DNA of 39,311 bases from Bacteroidia bacterium (GTDB taxonomy: Bacteria; Bacteroidota; Bacteroidia; AKYH767-A; OLB10), in assembly GCA_016788065.1 (NCBI GenBank), contig JAEUTI010000013.1:1-39311 (forward strand), in the 5' to 3' direction. Each line of letters starts with the position of its first letter. The first letter of the stretch is position 1. This document shows, in pieces, positions 15,019 to 23,536 of this stretch. A program made the position numbers and the translations under genes. The notes under the pieces are model-generated. The model saw only the letters and a program-made list of their open reading frames with translations, searched no databases and was not told where the DNA came from.

Positions 15019-18000
15019 TATTCGTCTTCGTTTTCAAGTTCCTGTCCTAAGCGATACTTAATATCATAATTAATTATAAAATCCAATTCCTTGTCAGTAA
15101 AGTCATAGTGTTCAGCAAGGGTAGTATCAATTTCATCTATGATATATTTAGATAAGCGAGGTTGAAAAACCTGCATTTTCAATTGACCATACTTTTTATA
15201 GTATGCTTCTTGAAAAAAAGAGTTCTCCTGCAAATTCAATAAAATATTCTTACCTACTTTTGCTAACTTTATTTTTAGGTTTTGATTTAACACATCGAGT
15301 GAAAATGGGAATGTCGCAACTTCTCGTTTATTCAAATTCCTACAATCAGAATAAGCAACATAATACCAGAAAAAAAGTGAAGACAAATAAGTTGCATTAG
15401 CAGCAAATTTATCTTCTTCAGATTTGAAGTAAATTTCTTTTAACTCTGATGTAACACGCAAACTTCCATCCGCTTCATAAATTTTTGGAGCTGTATCCAG
15501 AAATTGCAGAAAGTATCTTAGTTTCCTTGTGTGGTAAACTATATATTTACTATTATTTAAAGTTGTGGAACTGATTGATTTATTTCGCTTTATCTTTTTG
15601 ATTATACTGGTCTCTTCCTCGGTGCTTACTTTTGGAATAGAGTCATTATGTAAATCTTCCTTTGAAATTAATGTGTATTTTAATAACTGAAACAAAGATT
15701 CCCTTCCTTCAACATACCAACGGTAATACTTAGTGGCGTAGGATTTCTTTTCCCCAATTCGATTTGATAAAAATATTGTAAGATGTTTTTCAACTCCATC
15801 AAATAGTTTTGCGGGTCGCATAGCGTAGCTACTATACCAAATTTGTTTTAGTTGGGCATGCATTAATTTTCTTAATGAACTAAAACCATCGGTGCTGACA
15901 ATTGAAATAGGAACTATCATTCCGATGGCACCATTAGTGTTGAGAATTCTTGATGACCTCTCAATAACAAATGCATATAAATCTTTGCAATTTAAAGTTT
16001 CAAAATTTGTGATTTTGTATTGAGAAGAAGGAGTATAAACTACATAGGGCGGATTACCAATTATCACATCAAATCCACCATTTCCTTGCACAATTTCATA
16101 AAACTCCGCAAACCAATGAAAAGGTTGATGAGATTGAAGCCAAGCTTCGAATTTCAACCCACTTGCCTGTTTATGTAGCAATTGGTTCAGTTCGTGATTT
16201 AATTCTTTCAGGCGTTTATTGAGGTCTGTTTTTGCCTTTTTGAACTCTTTAAAATCATCGCCGTAGGTCAACTGAATTTCTTTGTAGCGTTTAAAAGCAT
16301 TGGCTACAATTTCACATTTTTCCTCAATCAATGGTTTAGCAATTACTCCGTCTAAAGTATAGATTAAACCTTTTTGCAGTTCTGTTTCGGTTGCAAAACC
16401 AACCAGTGTATTCCCAGCACGGATGTTAAAATCAATATCAGGCAATGGTTCTAAACCTAAATTTGGTTTTCTGTAATCGGCTTCTACCGTTGCAACGAGT
16501 TTAAGGAATAAACGAAGTTTGGCAATTTCTACTGCTTCTTTCATTATGTCCACACCATACAAATTACGCAGGATGATGCTTTTGTAAATGAAGTATTGCA
16601 GGTTGGGGTGTTCGGGGCTTTTTACCTGTGCCAAAGTTTCTTCAAAAAACTTGTATTTCCCCTTGGGTGCTTCGGTAACAAAGTTTTCCATTCGTTGCAG
16701 GCAGCTTTCATACAAGGGTTCTAAAATGTTCATTGCAGCAAACAAAAACGCACCTGATCCACAAGTAGGGTCTAGAATGGTTACGCTGCTGAGTGCTTTG
16801 TAAAAGTTTTTTAGTAGTTCGGGGTCGATGGTGTTTTCTACTACATCTTGAGCAAACTGGCGAATGTTCAGGTTGTAGGTAATAAAGTCGTTGATTTGCT
16901 GAATGTTGCCTTTGTCTATTTTGCTTTTTACTTCGGTGTAGCGGTTTCTTCGGTCAACCACTTCACGCCAAATTTCGGTGGGCAAAGCATAATTGATGGT
17001 TGCCGGTTTATTCCATTCGGTGCGTTTGCTTACATCTTTTATGCCTTGTTCAATTTCTTTTGGCAATGGTTCTTCCACACCTTTTTTCGCAGCATCGTAA
17101 ATGTATTGGTCGCCACTTTGCTTTACCATTTTCCACAATTCGGCATCTACATTAAATGCTTTCGGGAAATGGCGTTTGGTTTCGTCAAACAAATAGGGAA
17201 GGATGCAATTTTTACTGATATAGTCGGTAATATCTTCTTTGGTGTAGTAAGCACCCATATTTGCCCTATCGTTGATGTACTTTTCAAAAATGTAACCAAT
17301 AACATCAGGGTTAATGTCTTTTCCGCTTGCAGTGTATCGGGTATCTAGATGCCATTCGTATTGGTCGAAGAAATCAAAAAGGCGTTCAAACGCTTTATCG
17401 TCAATGTCAATGCATGTATTGGTTTTTTCCAATTCGTGTTCGTCAAACAAACCACCGTTCAGGTAAGGGATTTTTCCAATTTCAATTTTCGTGTCTGGGC
17501 TCTGTGTCGGTTCGTTCAAGCCTTTGTGAAACAACACCAAAAGGAAATCACGATAGAAAGAGTAGAATTTTATTTTTCCATTTTTGCTTTTGCAAGCAAG
17601 AAGTTTGTCGCGCAGGTAGTTTTTGTTGTTATCTAAAAACCCTTTTTTCTGAATGAAATAGCAAAACATCAATCGGTTTAGCATCAATGAAGCATACCAT
17701 TCCTGATTGGTTTTGTCGGAAATGCCTTTAATGAATTGCAGAAATGCTCCGTGTTCTTTTTTAAACTTATCGTAAAACTGTTTGGTAACTCTTTCATTGT
17801 TTTGGTGGAAGTTGTCAGCAATGCGTTTGGTTACATCAATAATGGTGATGTGTTCTTCTTCATCTAATTCAAAGAAAATCCCTGCTGCACGTTGGTAAAG
17901 CAATTCGGGGTCTTGGTTGATGTGCCAACGGGTTTCCGTTACTTTGGTAGGTTTGCCCGATTGCCTTACCACCAATTGCCAAATCTGTTCTGTTTTCTTG

Positions 18001-18278
18001 GTATCAAAAAAGATAATCAAATGCTCCTGAAACAGTTTGGTTACTTTGGTTTCTATCTTTTTACGGATGTTGTAGTCGGGAATTAAGCCATTGGAAAGCG
18101 GATTGCACAATAAAATTTTGAAACCACTTTTTTCGGCAACTGCTTGTAAAGTGTAAGTTTCATTCTCAACAACAATCGATTGGGTTGTTTTATCGTTATT
18201 CCAACCCATATCATTAAACAGTTCACGGAAGTTGAACTGCTTGATGTAGGTTGAAAAGTCTTTTTTATCTAATGCCAT
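15018..18278 (-). CDS. Eco57I-type adenine-specific DNA methylase, large
   Basis: This 1086-residue protein is an N6-adenine methylase. Motif I DPTCGSGAF (~503-511) binds AdoMet and motif IV NPPY (~741) is catalytic. The long N-terminal region ends in YIFEKYIN...MGAYYTKEDIT, typical of large Eco57I/PglX-like methylases. The part after NPPY should be the target-recognition domain. No certain nuclease motif was seen in the N-terminus. It starts 4 bp after the helicase stop, so both are in one operon and probably form a modification-dependent defence unit. Base composition drops sharply after motif IV (rows near 15541-15961 about 22-30% GC, rows near 17000 about 43%), suggesting a swapped recognition domain. 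Confidence 0.88.
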   Translation of the reverse strand: MALDKKDFSTYIKQFNFRELFNDMGWNNDKTTQSIVVENETYTLQAVAEKSGFKILLCNPLSNGLIPDYNIRKKIETKVTKLFQEHLIIFFDTKKTEQIWQLVVRQSGKPTKVTETRWHINQDPELLYQRAAGIFFELDEEEHITIIDVTKRIADNFHQNNERVTKQFYDKFKKEHGAFLQFIKGISDKTNQEWYASLMLNRLMFCYFIQKKGFLDNNKNYLRDKLLACKSKNGKIKFYSFYRDFLLVLFHKGLNEPTQSPDTKIEIGKIPYLNGGLFDEHELEKTNTCIDIDDKAFERLFDFFDQYEWHLDTRYTASGKDINPDVIGYIFEKYINDRANMGAYYTKEDITDYISKNCILPYLFDETKRHFPKAFNVDAELWKMVKQSGDQYIYDAAKKGVEEPLPKEIEQGIKDVSKRTEWNKPATINYALPTEIWREVVDRRNRYTEVKSKIDKGNIQQINDFITYNLNIRQFAQDVVENTIDPELLKNFYKALSSVTILDPTCGSGAFLFAAMNILEPLYESCLQRMENFVTEAPKGKYKFFEETLAQVKSPEHPNLQYFIYKSIILRNLYGVDIMKEAVEIAKLRLFLKLVATVEADYRKPNLGLEPLPDIDFNIRAGNTLVGFATETELQKGLIYTLDGVIAKPLIEEKCEIVANAFKRYKEIQLTYGDDFKEFKKAKTDLNKRLKELNHELNQLLHKQASGLKFEAWLQSHQPFHWFAEFYEIVQGNGGFDVIIGNPPYVVYTPSSQYKITNFETLNCKDLYAFVIERSSRILNTNGAIGMIVPISIVSTDGFSSLRKLMHAQLKQIWYSSYAMRPAKLFDGVEKHLTIFLSNRIGEKKSYATKYYRWYVEGRESLFQLLKYTLISKEDLHNDSIPKVSTEEETSIIKKIKRNKSISSTTLNNSKYIVYHTRKLRYFLQFLDTAPKIYEADGSLRVTSELKEIYFKSEEDKFAANATYLSSLFFWYYVAYSDCRNLNKREVATFPFSLDVLNQNLKIKLAKVGKNILLNLQENSFFQEAYYKKYGQLKMQVFQPRLSKYIIDEIDTTLAEHYDFTDKELDFIINYDIKYRLGQELENEDE

Positions 18279-18282
18279 AATT

Positions 18283-21200
18283 CTAACTGTTGCTTAAACC
18301 CATTGAACAAATGATTTGTGGTTCTTTGTTTGGTTGTTCATCTTCATTCACGATTGCCAATTTATCTTCTTCACGGAGTGAAATCACTAAATTTGCCAAT
18401 TGGTCATCTGAAATACCTCCTTTGAGTTGGCGGCTCAAGGTTTCTCTTGCAAACTCCTTCATTGGATATTTGTAAATGTCGTCCACTGCTTTTTTCAGTT
18501 GCTCGTTTACAAACAACGTTCCTTCATACTCTTTGCAATAGCGGTCAAGTCGCATATACACACGATACTTGACACCTGTTTTTTTACCCAACGAACCACC
18601 TGTGTTTTTTTCTTCTTCCCGAATAAAGTCAATGCCACTTTTCACCAATTCGTGGTGCTTTTCCAGTTTGTATTTCGGTTCGGTGTCGGGTGCGCATTGA
18701 GCCGCTTTCAAAATGGTGTGTTGTGATTGGGTAATGATTTTTCCCTTATTGTCCACCCAAGCCAAAACATCGTTTTCTTCTGATGTTCGGGTGTAAACAA
18801 TGACACCTTCTTTTTCGGGTGCTTCGCCATTGTGTTTGGTAGCATAAATCACATTTGGTAAATCTGGAATTATTTTATTTAATTCAGGATTTGCGTCTGT
18901 TGCGTTTTTCCAAATTTGATATGCTAATGAAGCTAAGTCTACTTCGGTATCATCATCCTCACCGTCCAAAATTCCCGATTTTTCATTATATAGATCAGCA
19001 AGGTTTACTGGGTCACCATCAAAAAAGGTTTCATCGCTTCCTACTACATCGGCGTTTTCTTCAATTCGCTGAGTTAATCTTCTACGTAAATTGATAATGG
19101 CTTCAATTCCATCTTCTGGTAAAAATGAATAACAGTAAATTTTCTCTGCTTTTTGTCCGATACGGTCCACACGGCCTGCACGCTGAATTAAACGAATGAT
19201 AGCCCAAGGCAAATCGTAATTCAAAATGATATGAGCATCTTGCAAGTTTTGTCCTTCGCTCAAAACATCAGTTGTTATCAATACCCGTAATTCCTGTTCG
19301 GCATTGATATTTTCAAATTTTTGGTTGCTGTTTGGACTAAAACGATGTGCCAACCCTGTTGGGTTTTCATCATCTCCTGTTACACTTTCAATCTTAGTAA
19401 TACCTCTTTTCTTTAATTGTTCAGTGAGGTAATAGGCAGTGTCTGCAAATTGAGTGAAAACCAAAACTTTTTCTTTACTGTGGGTTTTAGCTAATAGGTC
19501 GTGTAAGGCATTTAGCTGTCTATCTTTATCAGGGTTCCAGTCCTTTCCGATGTTCAGAATTTTGATGATCTCTTTGCTGTCTTTGATTAAGGTTTTTAGC
19601 AACGAAACTTCAACTACCTCTTTGTTGCCACCTTTATCAACCTTTTCACGTTTATGGTCAGTAAAAAATTCACTTCTAATCCAATCAAAACGGTTTTTGT
19701 ATCTGGCACTTGAAAAGAGTGTATAAAGTTCTTTTGCTTTTTGCAAATAGATTTCTTCTTTTAGTATGAGTTTCAAAAGGTTTTTATCTTCTCCGTTATT
19801 ATCGGTGTCACTATCCTCCAAGTATTCATCTAAGTTTTGCGAAATGTTTTTGCCGATTGGTAATTGTAAATGATTTTGAATAGCATATACAAACAAGTAA
19901 TTTCTTAAAATATGTCTGCTTAGAGAAAGTAGGAAGGAAAATCCACTGCTTTCCAACCGTTTGAATAGATTTGTTCTGCAAAATCCCATCAATCTACGTC
20001 CGGCTCTGCTCAGGTTTTGCAAAATCAACTCTTCATCTTTGGTTGGATTTAATATCGGTTTCTGACACAAATATTGTTGCAGACCGTATCTCGGTAACTC
20101 CAAATGATTTATTATGTCAACTATTGTAGTTGAATACATTTTTGCGTACAGATCTTTAGGATCTTTAGGGTCAAATACATATTCAACGCGTTTAGGAATT
20201 CGTTCAGGAAAATATGACTTTGTTCCATCTGCAAAAGTCAAATATTTTCTTCCCATGTCCGGGTCGGTTTCTGCATAATTATTTTTTATGAAGCTTCTCG
20301 TTCTACGCACCAAATACATTCTCATCAATTCACGCCAGTCGTCAGAAAAGGGGCTTTTTTCAAAAGCTTTAATACTTCTGATAAATGTTTCAGTATGCTT
20401 CGAACTGAATTGAACTTGTCCACCAATGCTGGTAATGTATTGTTCGGGGCTTAAGCCTAAATCTGCATCGTCTGAAATAAACAAGCGAAGTTGGTTTGAA
20501 AGGTCTAAATAAGTTTTGTTGTAAGGTGTTGCCGAAAGTAAAATCACTTTACTGTCATTTTCTTCCAAATATGATTTGATTGCGCGATAGCGGCTTCCTT
20601 GGTCATTCCGTAGATTGTGACTTTCGTCAATTATTACAAGCCGATAACGTCTCAAATTTGGCAAACTGGATTGTACCTTACTTTGTGAAAGTACCTTTGC
20701 TCTCAATTGATACTTATGTGCGTAACCTTCCCACATTTCAACTAAGTTTTTTGGACACAAGATTAGTGTTTCCAAGAAGAAATCATCCTCAAAAATTTTG
20801 GCCAGTGCAGTTGCGGTAATGGTTTTTCCTAAACCTACCACATCACCAATAACGACACCACCACGCTTGTGCAAATGATGTGCAGCAACCAGCACTGCTT
20901 TTTGTTGGAATTCCAGTAATTCCTTTTCAAAAACCTTTGGCAACTTAAATTCATTAATTCCGGCTCTTGCTTCACGTGAAAGGTGGTAGGCAATTTTTAA
21001 GTAAATATGAAATGGTGAAACCAATCTGTCGGCTGCCCAAGAATTGTCAATAATTTCAATAAGTTCTTCTGTGATGTCAATACACCAACGATCTATCCAG
21101 CGGTCGTTAAACCAAGTTGCCAACTTATTCGCTGCATCTTGGTCCAGTACATCAATGTTTAATTCGCCTTGCTTTGCAAGTCCTGCCAAGGTCAAGTTGC

Positions 21201-21702
21201 TACTGCCTAGAAAACCAACTACAGGAACTCGTTTATCATTGCTGTAAGCCAAGTATAGTTTAGCGTGCAGCGTATAGCGCAAATGCAGTTTTACAACTAC
21301 TTTTTTATCCTTCATTTGTTGGCTCAACCTCCGCAACGCTTTCTCATCCGTTTCAGTTGGCGTACCAATTGTCAACTGGTCCTTAAATTCTTGAGCAAGA
21401 CGCTTTTTTAGCTTAATTGCTTCGGCTTGGTCAATGATATGGTCTTCGTCTCTTGAAAAATATTCTTTTAACAGTTCTAGAGGCATTTTTTGCATACCAA
21501 CTAATAGTCTGCAAATGCGGTGAGCAACGTCTTTACCCTCAACTACTGTTGCACCTTCTAGTTTGTCGATATTCTCAGCAACTTCTTTCCAACCTCTTAG
21601 GTTAAAATAACCTACACAAAAATCAGTTCTATTTGATAAATCTAGGGTTTGATTTAATCCAGTTGTTAAATGATTTTCAATATTGTCGTAAATCTTTGGC
21701 AT
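18283..21702 (-). CDS. PLD-domain SNF2-type helicase
   Basis: This protein has 1139 residues from the ATG at 21702; a TTG two codons earlier is less likely. The N-terminal ~200 residues form a phospholipase-D-like domain with HAKLYL (~146-151) and GFLGSSNLT (~163-171), a single HKD-type half-site. The SNF2/superfamily 2 motor follows, with Walker A GDVVGLGKT (~285-293), DESH (~358), LLSATPYNK, and motif VI QRAGRVDRIGQ (~838-848). Such proteins translocate on duplex DNA, and the PLD part may cut it or bind the partner. It is the first gene of the operon, 4 bp before the methylase. The upstream 742-bp region with tandem repeats separates it from a divergent HTH-protease regulator. Confidence 0.88.
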   Translation of the reverse strand: MPKIYDNIENHLTTGLNQTLDLSNRTDFCVGYFNLRGWKEVAENIDKLEGATVVEGKDVAHRICRLLVGMQKMPLELLKEYFSRDEDHIIDQAEAIKLKKRLAQEFKDQLTIGTPTETDEKALRRLSQQMKDKKVVVKLHLRYTLHAKLYLAYSNDKRVPVVGFLGSSNLTLAGLAKQGELNIDVLDQDAANKLATWFNDRWIDRWCIDITEELIEIIDNSWAADRLVSPFHIYLKIAYHLSREARAGINEFKLPKVFEKELLEFQQKAVLVAAHHLHKRGGVVIGDVVGLGKTITATALAKIFEDDFFLETLILCPKNLVEMWEGYAHKYQLRAKVLSQSKVQSSLPNLRRYRLVIIDESHNLRNDQGSRYRAIKSYLEENDSKVILLSATPYNKTYLDLSNQLRLFISDDADLGLSPEQYITSIGGQVQFSSKHTETFIRSIKAFEKSPFSDDWRELMRMYLVRRTRSFIKNNYAETDPDMGRKYLTFADGTKSYFPERIPKRVEYVFDPKDPKDLYAKMYSTTIVDIINHLELPRYGLQQYLCQKPILNPTKDEELILQNLSRAGRRLMGFCRTNLFKRLESSGFSFLLSLSRHILRNYLFVYAIQNHLQLPIGKNISQNLDEYLEDSDTDNNGEDKNLLKLILKEEIYLQKAKELYTLFSSARYKNRFDWIRSEFFTDHKREKVDKGGNKEVVEVSLLKTLIKDSKEIIKILNIGKDWNPDKDRQLNALHDLLAKTHSKEKVLVFTQFADTAYYLTEQLKKRGITKIESVTGDDENPTGLAHRFSPNSNQKFENINAEQELRVLITTDVLSEGQNLQDAHIILNYDLPWAIIRLIQRAGRVDRIGQKAEKIYCYSFLPEDGIEAIINLRRRLTQRIEENADVVGSDETFFDGDPVNLADLYNEKSGILDGEDDDTEVDLASLAYQIWKNATDANPELNKIIPDLPNVIYATKHNGEAPEKEGVIVYTRTSEENDVLAWVDNKGKIITQSQHTILKAAQCAPDTEPKYKLEKHHELVKSGIDFIREEEKNTGGSLGKKTGVKYRVYMRLDRYCKEYEGTLFVNEQLKKAVDDIYKYPMKEFARETLSRQLKGGISDDQLANLVISLREEDKLAIVNEDEQPNKEPQIICSMGLSNS

Positions 21703-21934
21703 GATCAAAAAGTTATTTTGGCTGTTAAAGTATATAAAAATATTAAAAAAAGTTCATGATAAATTTGAGGTACAATGATTCTATACAGTGCTAGAAATAA
21801 TGACTTCCCCTCCCCCTAAATTTACCACCCATCCCCTCAACCACCAAAAAATCAACGGAATAATTCAAAATATTATTGATCTATCAATCAACCGTTTATA
21901 ACGGGTAGACAAGTTTACCCCCCGGGAAAACTCT

Positions 21935-22150
21935 AATTAGGTGGTTAATTAGGTGGTTAATTACGTGGTTAATTAAGTGGTTAATTAGGTGGTTAATTAG
22001 GTAGTTAATTAAGTGGTTAATTAGGTAGTTAATTAAGTGGTTAATTAGGTAGTTAATTAAGTGGTTAATTAGGTGGTTAATTAGGTGGTTAATTAGGTGG
22101 TTAATTAAGTGGTTAATTAGGTGGTTAATTAAGTGGTTGATTAAGAGGTT
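21935..22150. repeat. Tandem array, 18 x 12 bp (aattaggtggtt)
   Basis: About 18 head-to-tail copies of a 12-bp unit, consensus aattaggtggtt, cover 216 bp. Variation is limited to aagt, acgt and tagt forms. Each junction creates a TTAATTA core that is self-complementary. The unit length is a multiple of three, which keeps a spurious INHL-repeat frame open on the minus strand. This is iteron-like or a variable-number repeat, not a gene or a CRISPR array. Confidence 0.9.
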
Positions 22151-22253
22151 TTTAGTCAATTATTTAAGAGGTTAAATAGGTTGTTATCTGTTTAAGTTCT
22201 CCTGAGGCTCAGCCAAAAAGAAAAGTAGTTGAGGATTATCGGTTTTTAGTCAA
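22147..22253 (+). repeat. 13-bp direct repeat GGTTTTTAGTCAA
   Basis: Identical copies of GGTTTTTAGTCAA lie at 22147-22159, directly at the right end of the 12-bp array, and at 22241-22253, directly before the phased TTTGGG motifs. They may be protein binding sites or the edges of an inserted segment. Confidence 0.5.
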
Positions 22254-22255
22254 CT

Positions 22256-22294
22256 TTTGGGCAAAATTTGGGTATAATTTGGGTCTTTTTTGGG
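22256..22294 (+). promoter_or_regulatory. Four TTTGGG motifs phased at 11 bp
   Basis: TTTGGG occurs at 22256, 22267, 22278 and 22289, exactly 11 bp apart, so all face the same side of the helix. They lie about 80 bp upstream of the -33 element of the HTH-ImmA gene. This looks like a cooperative binding site or phased bent DNA; the binding protein is unknown. Confidence 0.5.
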
Positions 22295-22371
22295 CCTTTT
22301 CATAATTTTTCATATGGCATGGATTACTGAAATGACTTTTCCGGTTTTGATCAAATTCAAGATAATACAAA

Positions 22372-22403
22372 TTTGGACAATACAGAAACAATTAATAGAT
22401 TTG
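22372..22403 (+). promoter_or_regulatory. Bacteroidota-type promoter for the HTH-ImmA gene
   Basis: TTTG (22372-22375) and TAGATTTG (22396-22403) are 20 nt apart and match the -33 TTTG and -7 TAnnTTTG consensus of Bacteroidota primary sigma factors. The ATG is 47 nt downstream of the -7 box. Confidence 0.65.
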
Positions 22404-22450
22404 TCCGTTATTTTATGAACAACAACTCATAGTTATTAACACCACTACCC

Positions 22451-23509
22451 ATGAATTACTTCCCTGAGCGTCTCAAAAATGCCCGTAAAATGAGGGGTTT
22501 CTCATTACAAGAGCTTTCTGATTCCCTCCAACAATCAATTTCCAAGCAGGATTTGAACAGGCTTGAAACTGGACAGAAGCAACCGGATAGTGAGATTTTA
22601 TCGAAACTGTGCTCCACTCTTAATGTAACCCTTGACTATTTTTTCCGAAAAAAAACTGTTTCCCTTGAACATGTTGAATTCCGTAAACTGAAAAAACTAA
22701 CTGTTAATGAGAAGGAAAAAGTCAAAGGGCAGACCATCGAATATCTCGAAAGATATCTTGAGTTGGAAAATCTTCTTGGAATAAAACATAACCTTCCTTT
22801 TCACCCCCATGAATATAAAATTAGGGATGAACAAGATGTCGTTAAAGCCGCCAGGAAAATGAGAGAGGATGTATTTCAAATTGGGAATGACCCAATTTAT
22901 AATATATACGAACTGCTCGAAGAGAAAAACATAAAGGTAATGTCTACTGATGTAGACAAAGCTTTTTCTGGTATGTCAACCATCATTGATAATGAAATTG
23001 GCGTCATCGTTTTTAACTCCAATAAAGAAGTGCCAAAAGTTCGTAAAAGGTTTACCCTTTTACATGAACTGGGTCACTTATACATGAATTTGTCGGATTT
23101 TGATGAGAAAACCACTGAAAGGTATTGTGATGCTTTTGCGGGAGCCATGATGTTGCCGGAGGAGAAACTTATGGAGTATTTTGGAGGGAAAAGAGATGTG
23201 GTTTATGTGAAAGAATTGAAGTTGATAAAAATGTACTTCGGCATTTCATTGGTTGCAATTATGCATAGAGCGAAATCACTCAACTTAATATCAGACCACT
23301 ATCTTAAGTACTTTTATATTAAATACAATAAGTTTTATAAAAAGGATGAAAGCGAAGGATATGATGGGGTTGAAGAATCGAATCGTTTTATTCAACTATT
23401 GATTCGCGCAGTAGCACAGGAAATTATTTCAACTACTAAAGCAGCTGCATTGAATAATCAAATTTTAGGCGATTTTCGTGAACAATTTCTTGATGCAGAT
23501 TCCAAATGA
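22451..23509 (+). CDS. XRE-type HTH regulator fused to ImmA/IrrE metalloprotease
   Basis: In this 352-residue protein, residues 1-65 are an XRE-family helix-turn-helix (RGFSLQELSDSL..SISKQDLNRLETGQKQPD). Residues ~140-270 are an ImmA/IrrE-type zinc peptidase with HELGH (~205-209) and the downstream acidic helix YCDAFAGAMMLPEE. Proteins of this type bind a promoter and cleave a repressor, often controlling mobile elements or defence genes. It is divergent from the helicase-methylase operon across a repeat-rich region, so it is the natural candidate regulator of that operon. A consensus promoter lies 47 bp upstream. All expected zinc ligands appear present. The target substrate is not encoded nearby. 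Confidence 0.88.
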   Translation: MNYFPERLKNARKMRGFSLQELSDSLQQSISKQDLNRLETGQKQPDSEILSKLCSTLNVTLDYFFRKKTVSLEHVEFRKLKKLTVNEKEKVKGQTIEYLERYLELENLLGIKHNLPFHPHEYKIRDEQDVVKAARKMREDVFQIGNDPIYNIYELLEEKNIKVMSTDVDKAFSGMSTIIDNEIGVIVFNSNKEVPKVRKRFTLLHELGHLYMNLSDFDEKTTERYCDAFAGAMMLPEEKLMEYFGGKRDVVYVKELKLIKMYFGISLVAIMHRAKSLNLISDHYLKYFYIKYNKFYKKDESEGYDGVEESNRFIQLLIRAVAQEIISTTKAAALNNQILGDFREQFLDADSK

Positions 23510-23536
23510 AAGTTGCCATTACCGATGCCAAACCCT

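Larger units (their letters stand above)
21709..22450. other. Divergent control region between helicase operon and HTH-ImmA gene
   Basis: This 742-bp AT-rich region has no credible gene. From left to right it holds an inverted repeat ATTGATctATCAAT (21875-21888), an inverted repeat CCGTTtatAACGG (21892-21904) and the motif ccccccgggaaaac (21918-21931) shared with repeat copy B. The 12-bp tandem array, a 13-bp direct repeat, four 11-bp-phased TTTGGG motifs and a consensus promoter for the rightward gene follow. The leftward helicase promoter should lie within about 100 bp of 21709 but shows no clean consensus. Confidence 0.6.

Noticed and set aside
16848..17348. A 166-codon plus-strand frame rich in Phe and Val
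   Set aside because: Complementary to the well-supported methylase gene; composition is that of an antisense shadow.
15018..18278. Calling the methylase and helicase pair BREX (PglX) or DISARM
   Set aside because: No brxA/B/C, pglZ, drmA or drmB homologs are present in the window, so the name would overstate the evidence.
21935..22150. Tandem array considered as a CRISPR
   Set aside because: The units are head-to-tail with no spacers, unit length is 12 bp, and no cas genes are nearby.
21896..22159. An 87-codon minus-strand frame with repeated I-N-H-L
   Set aside because: It exists only because the 12-bp tandem unit is a multiple of three; composition is not protein-like and it has no homology-type features.
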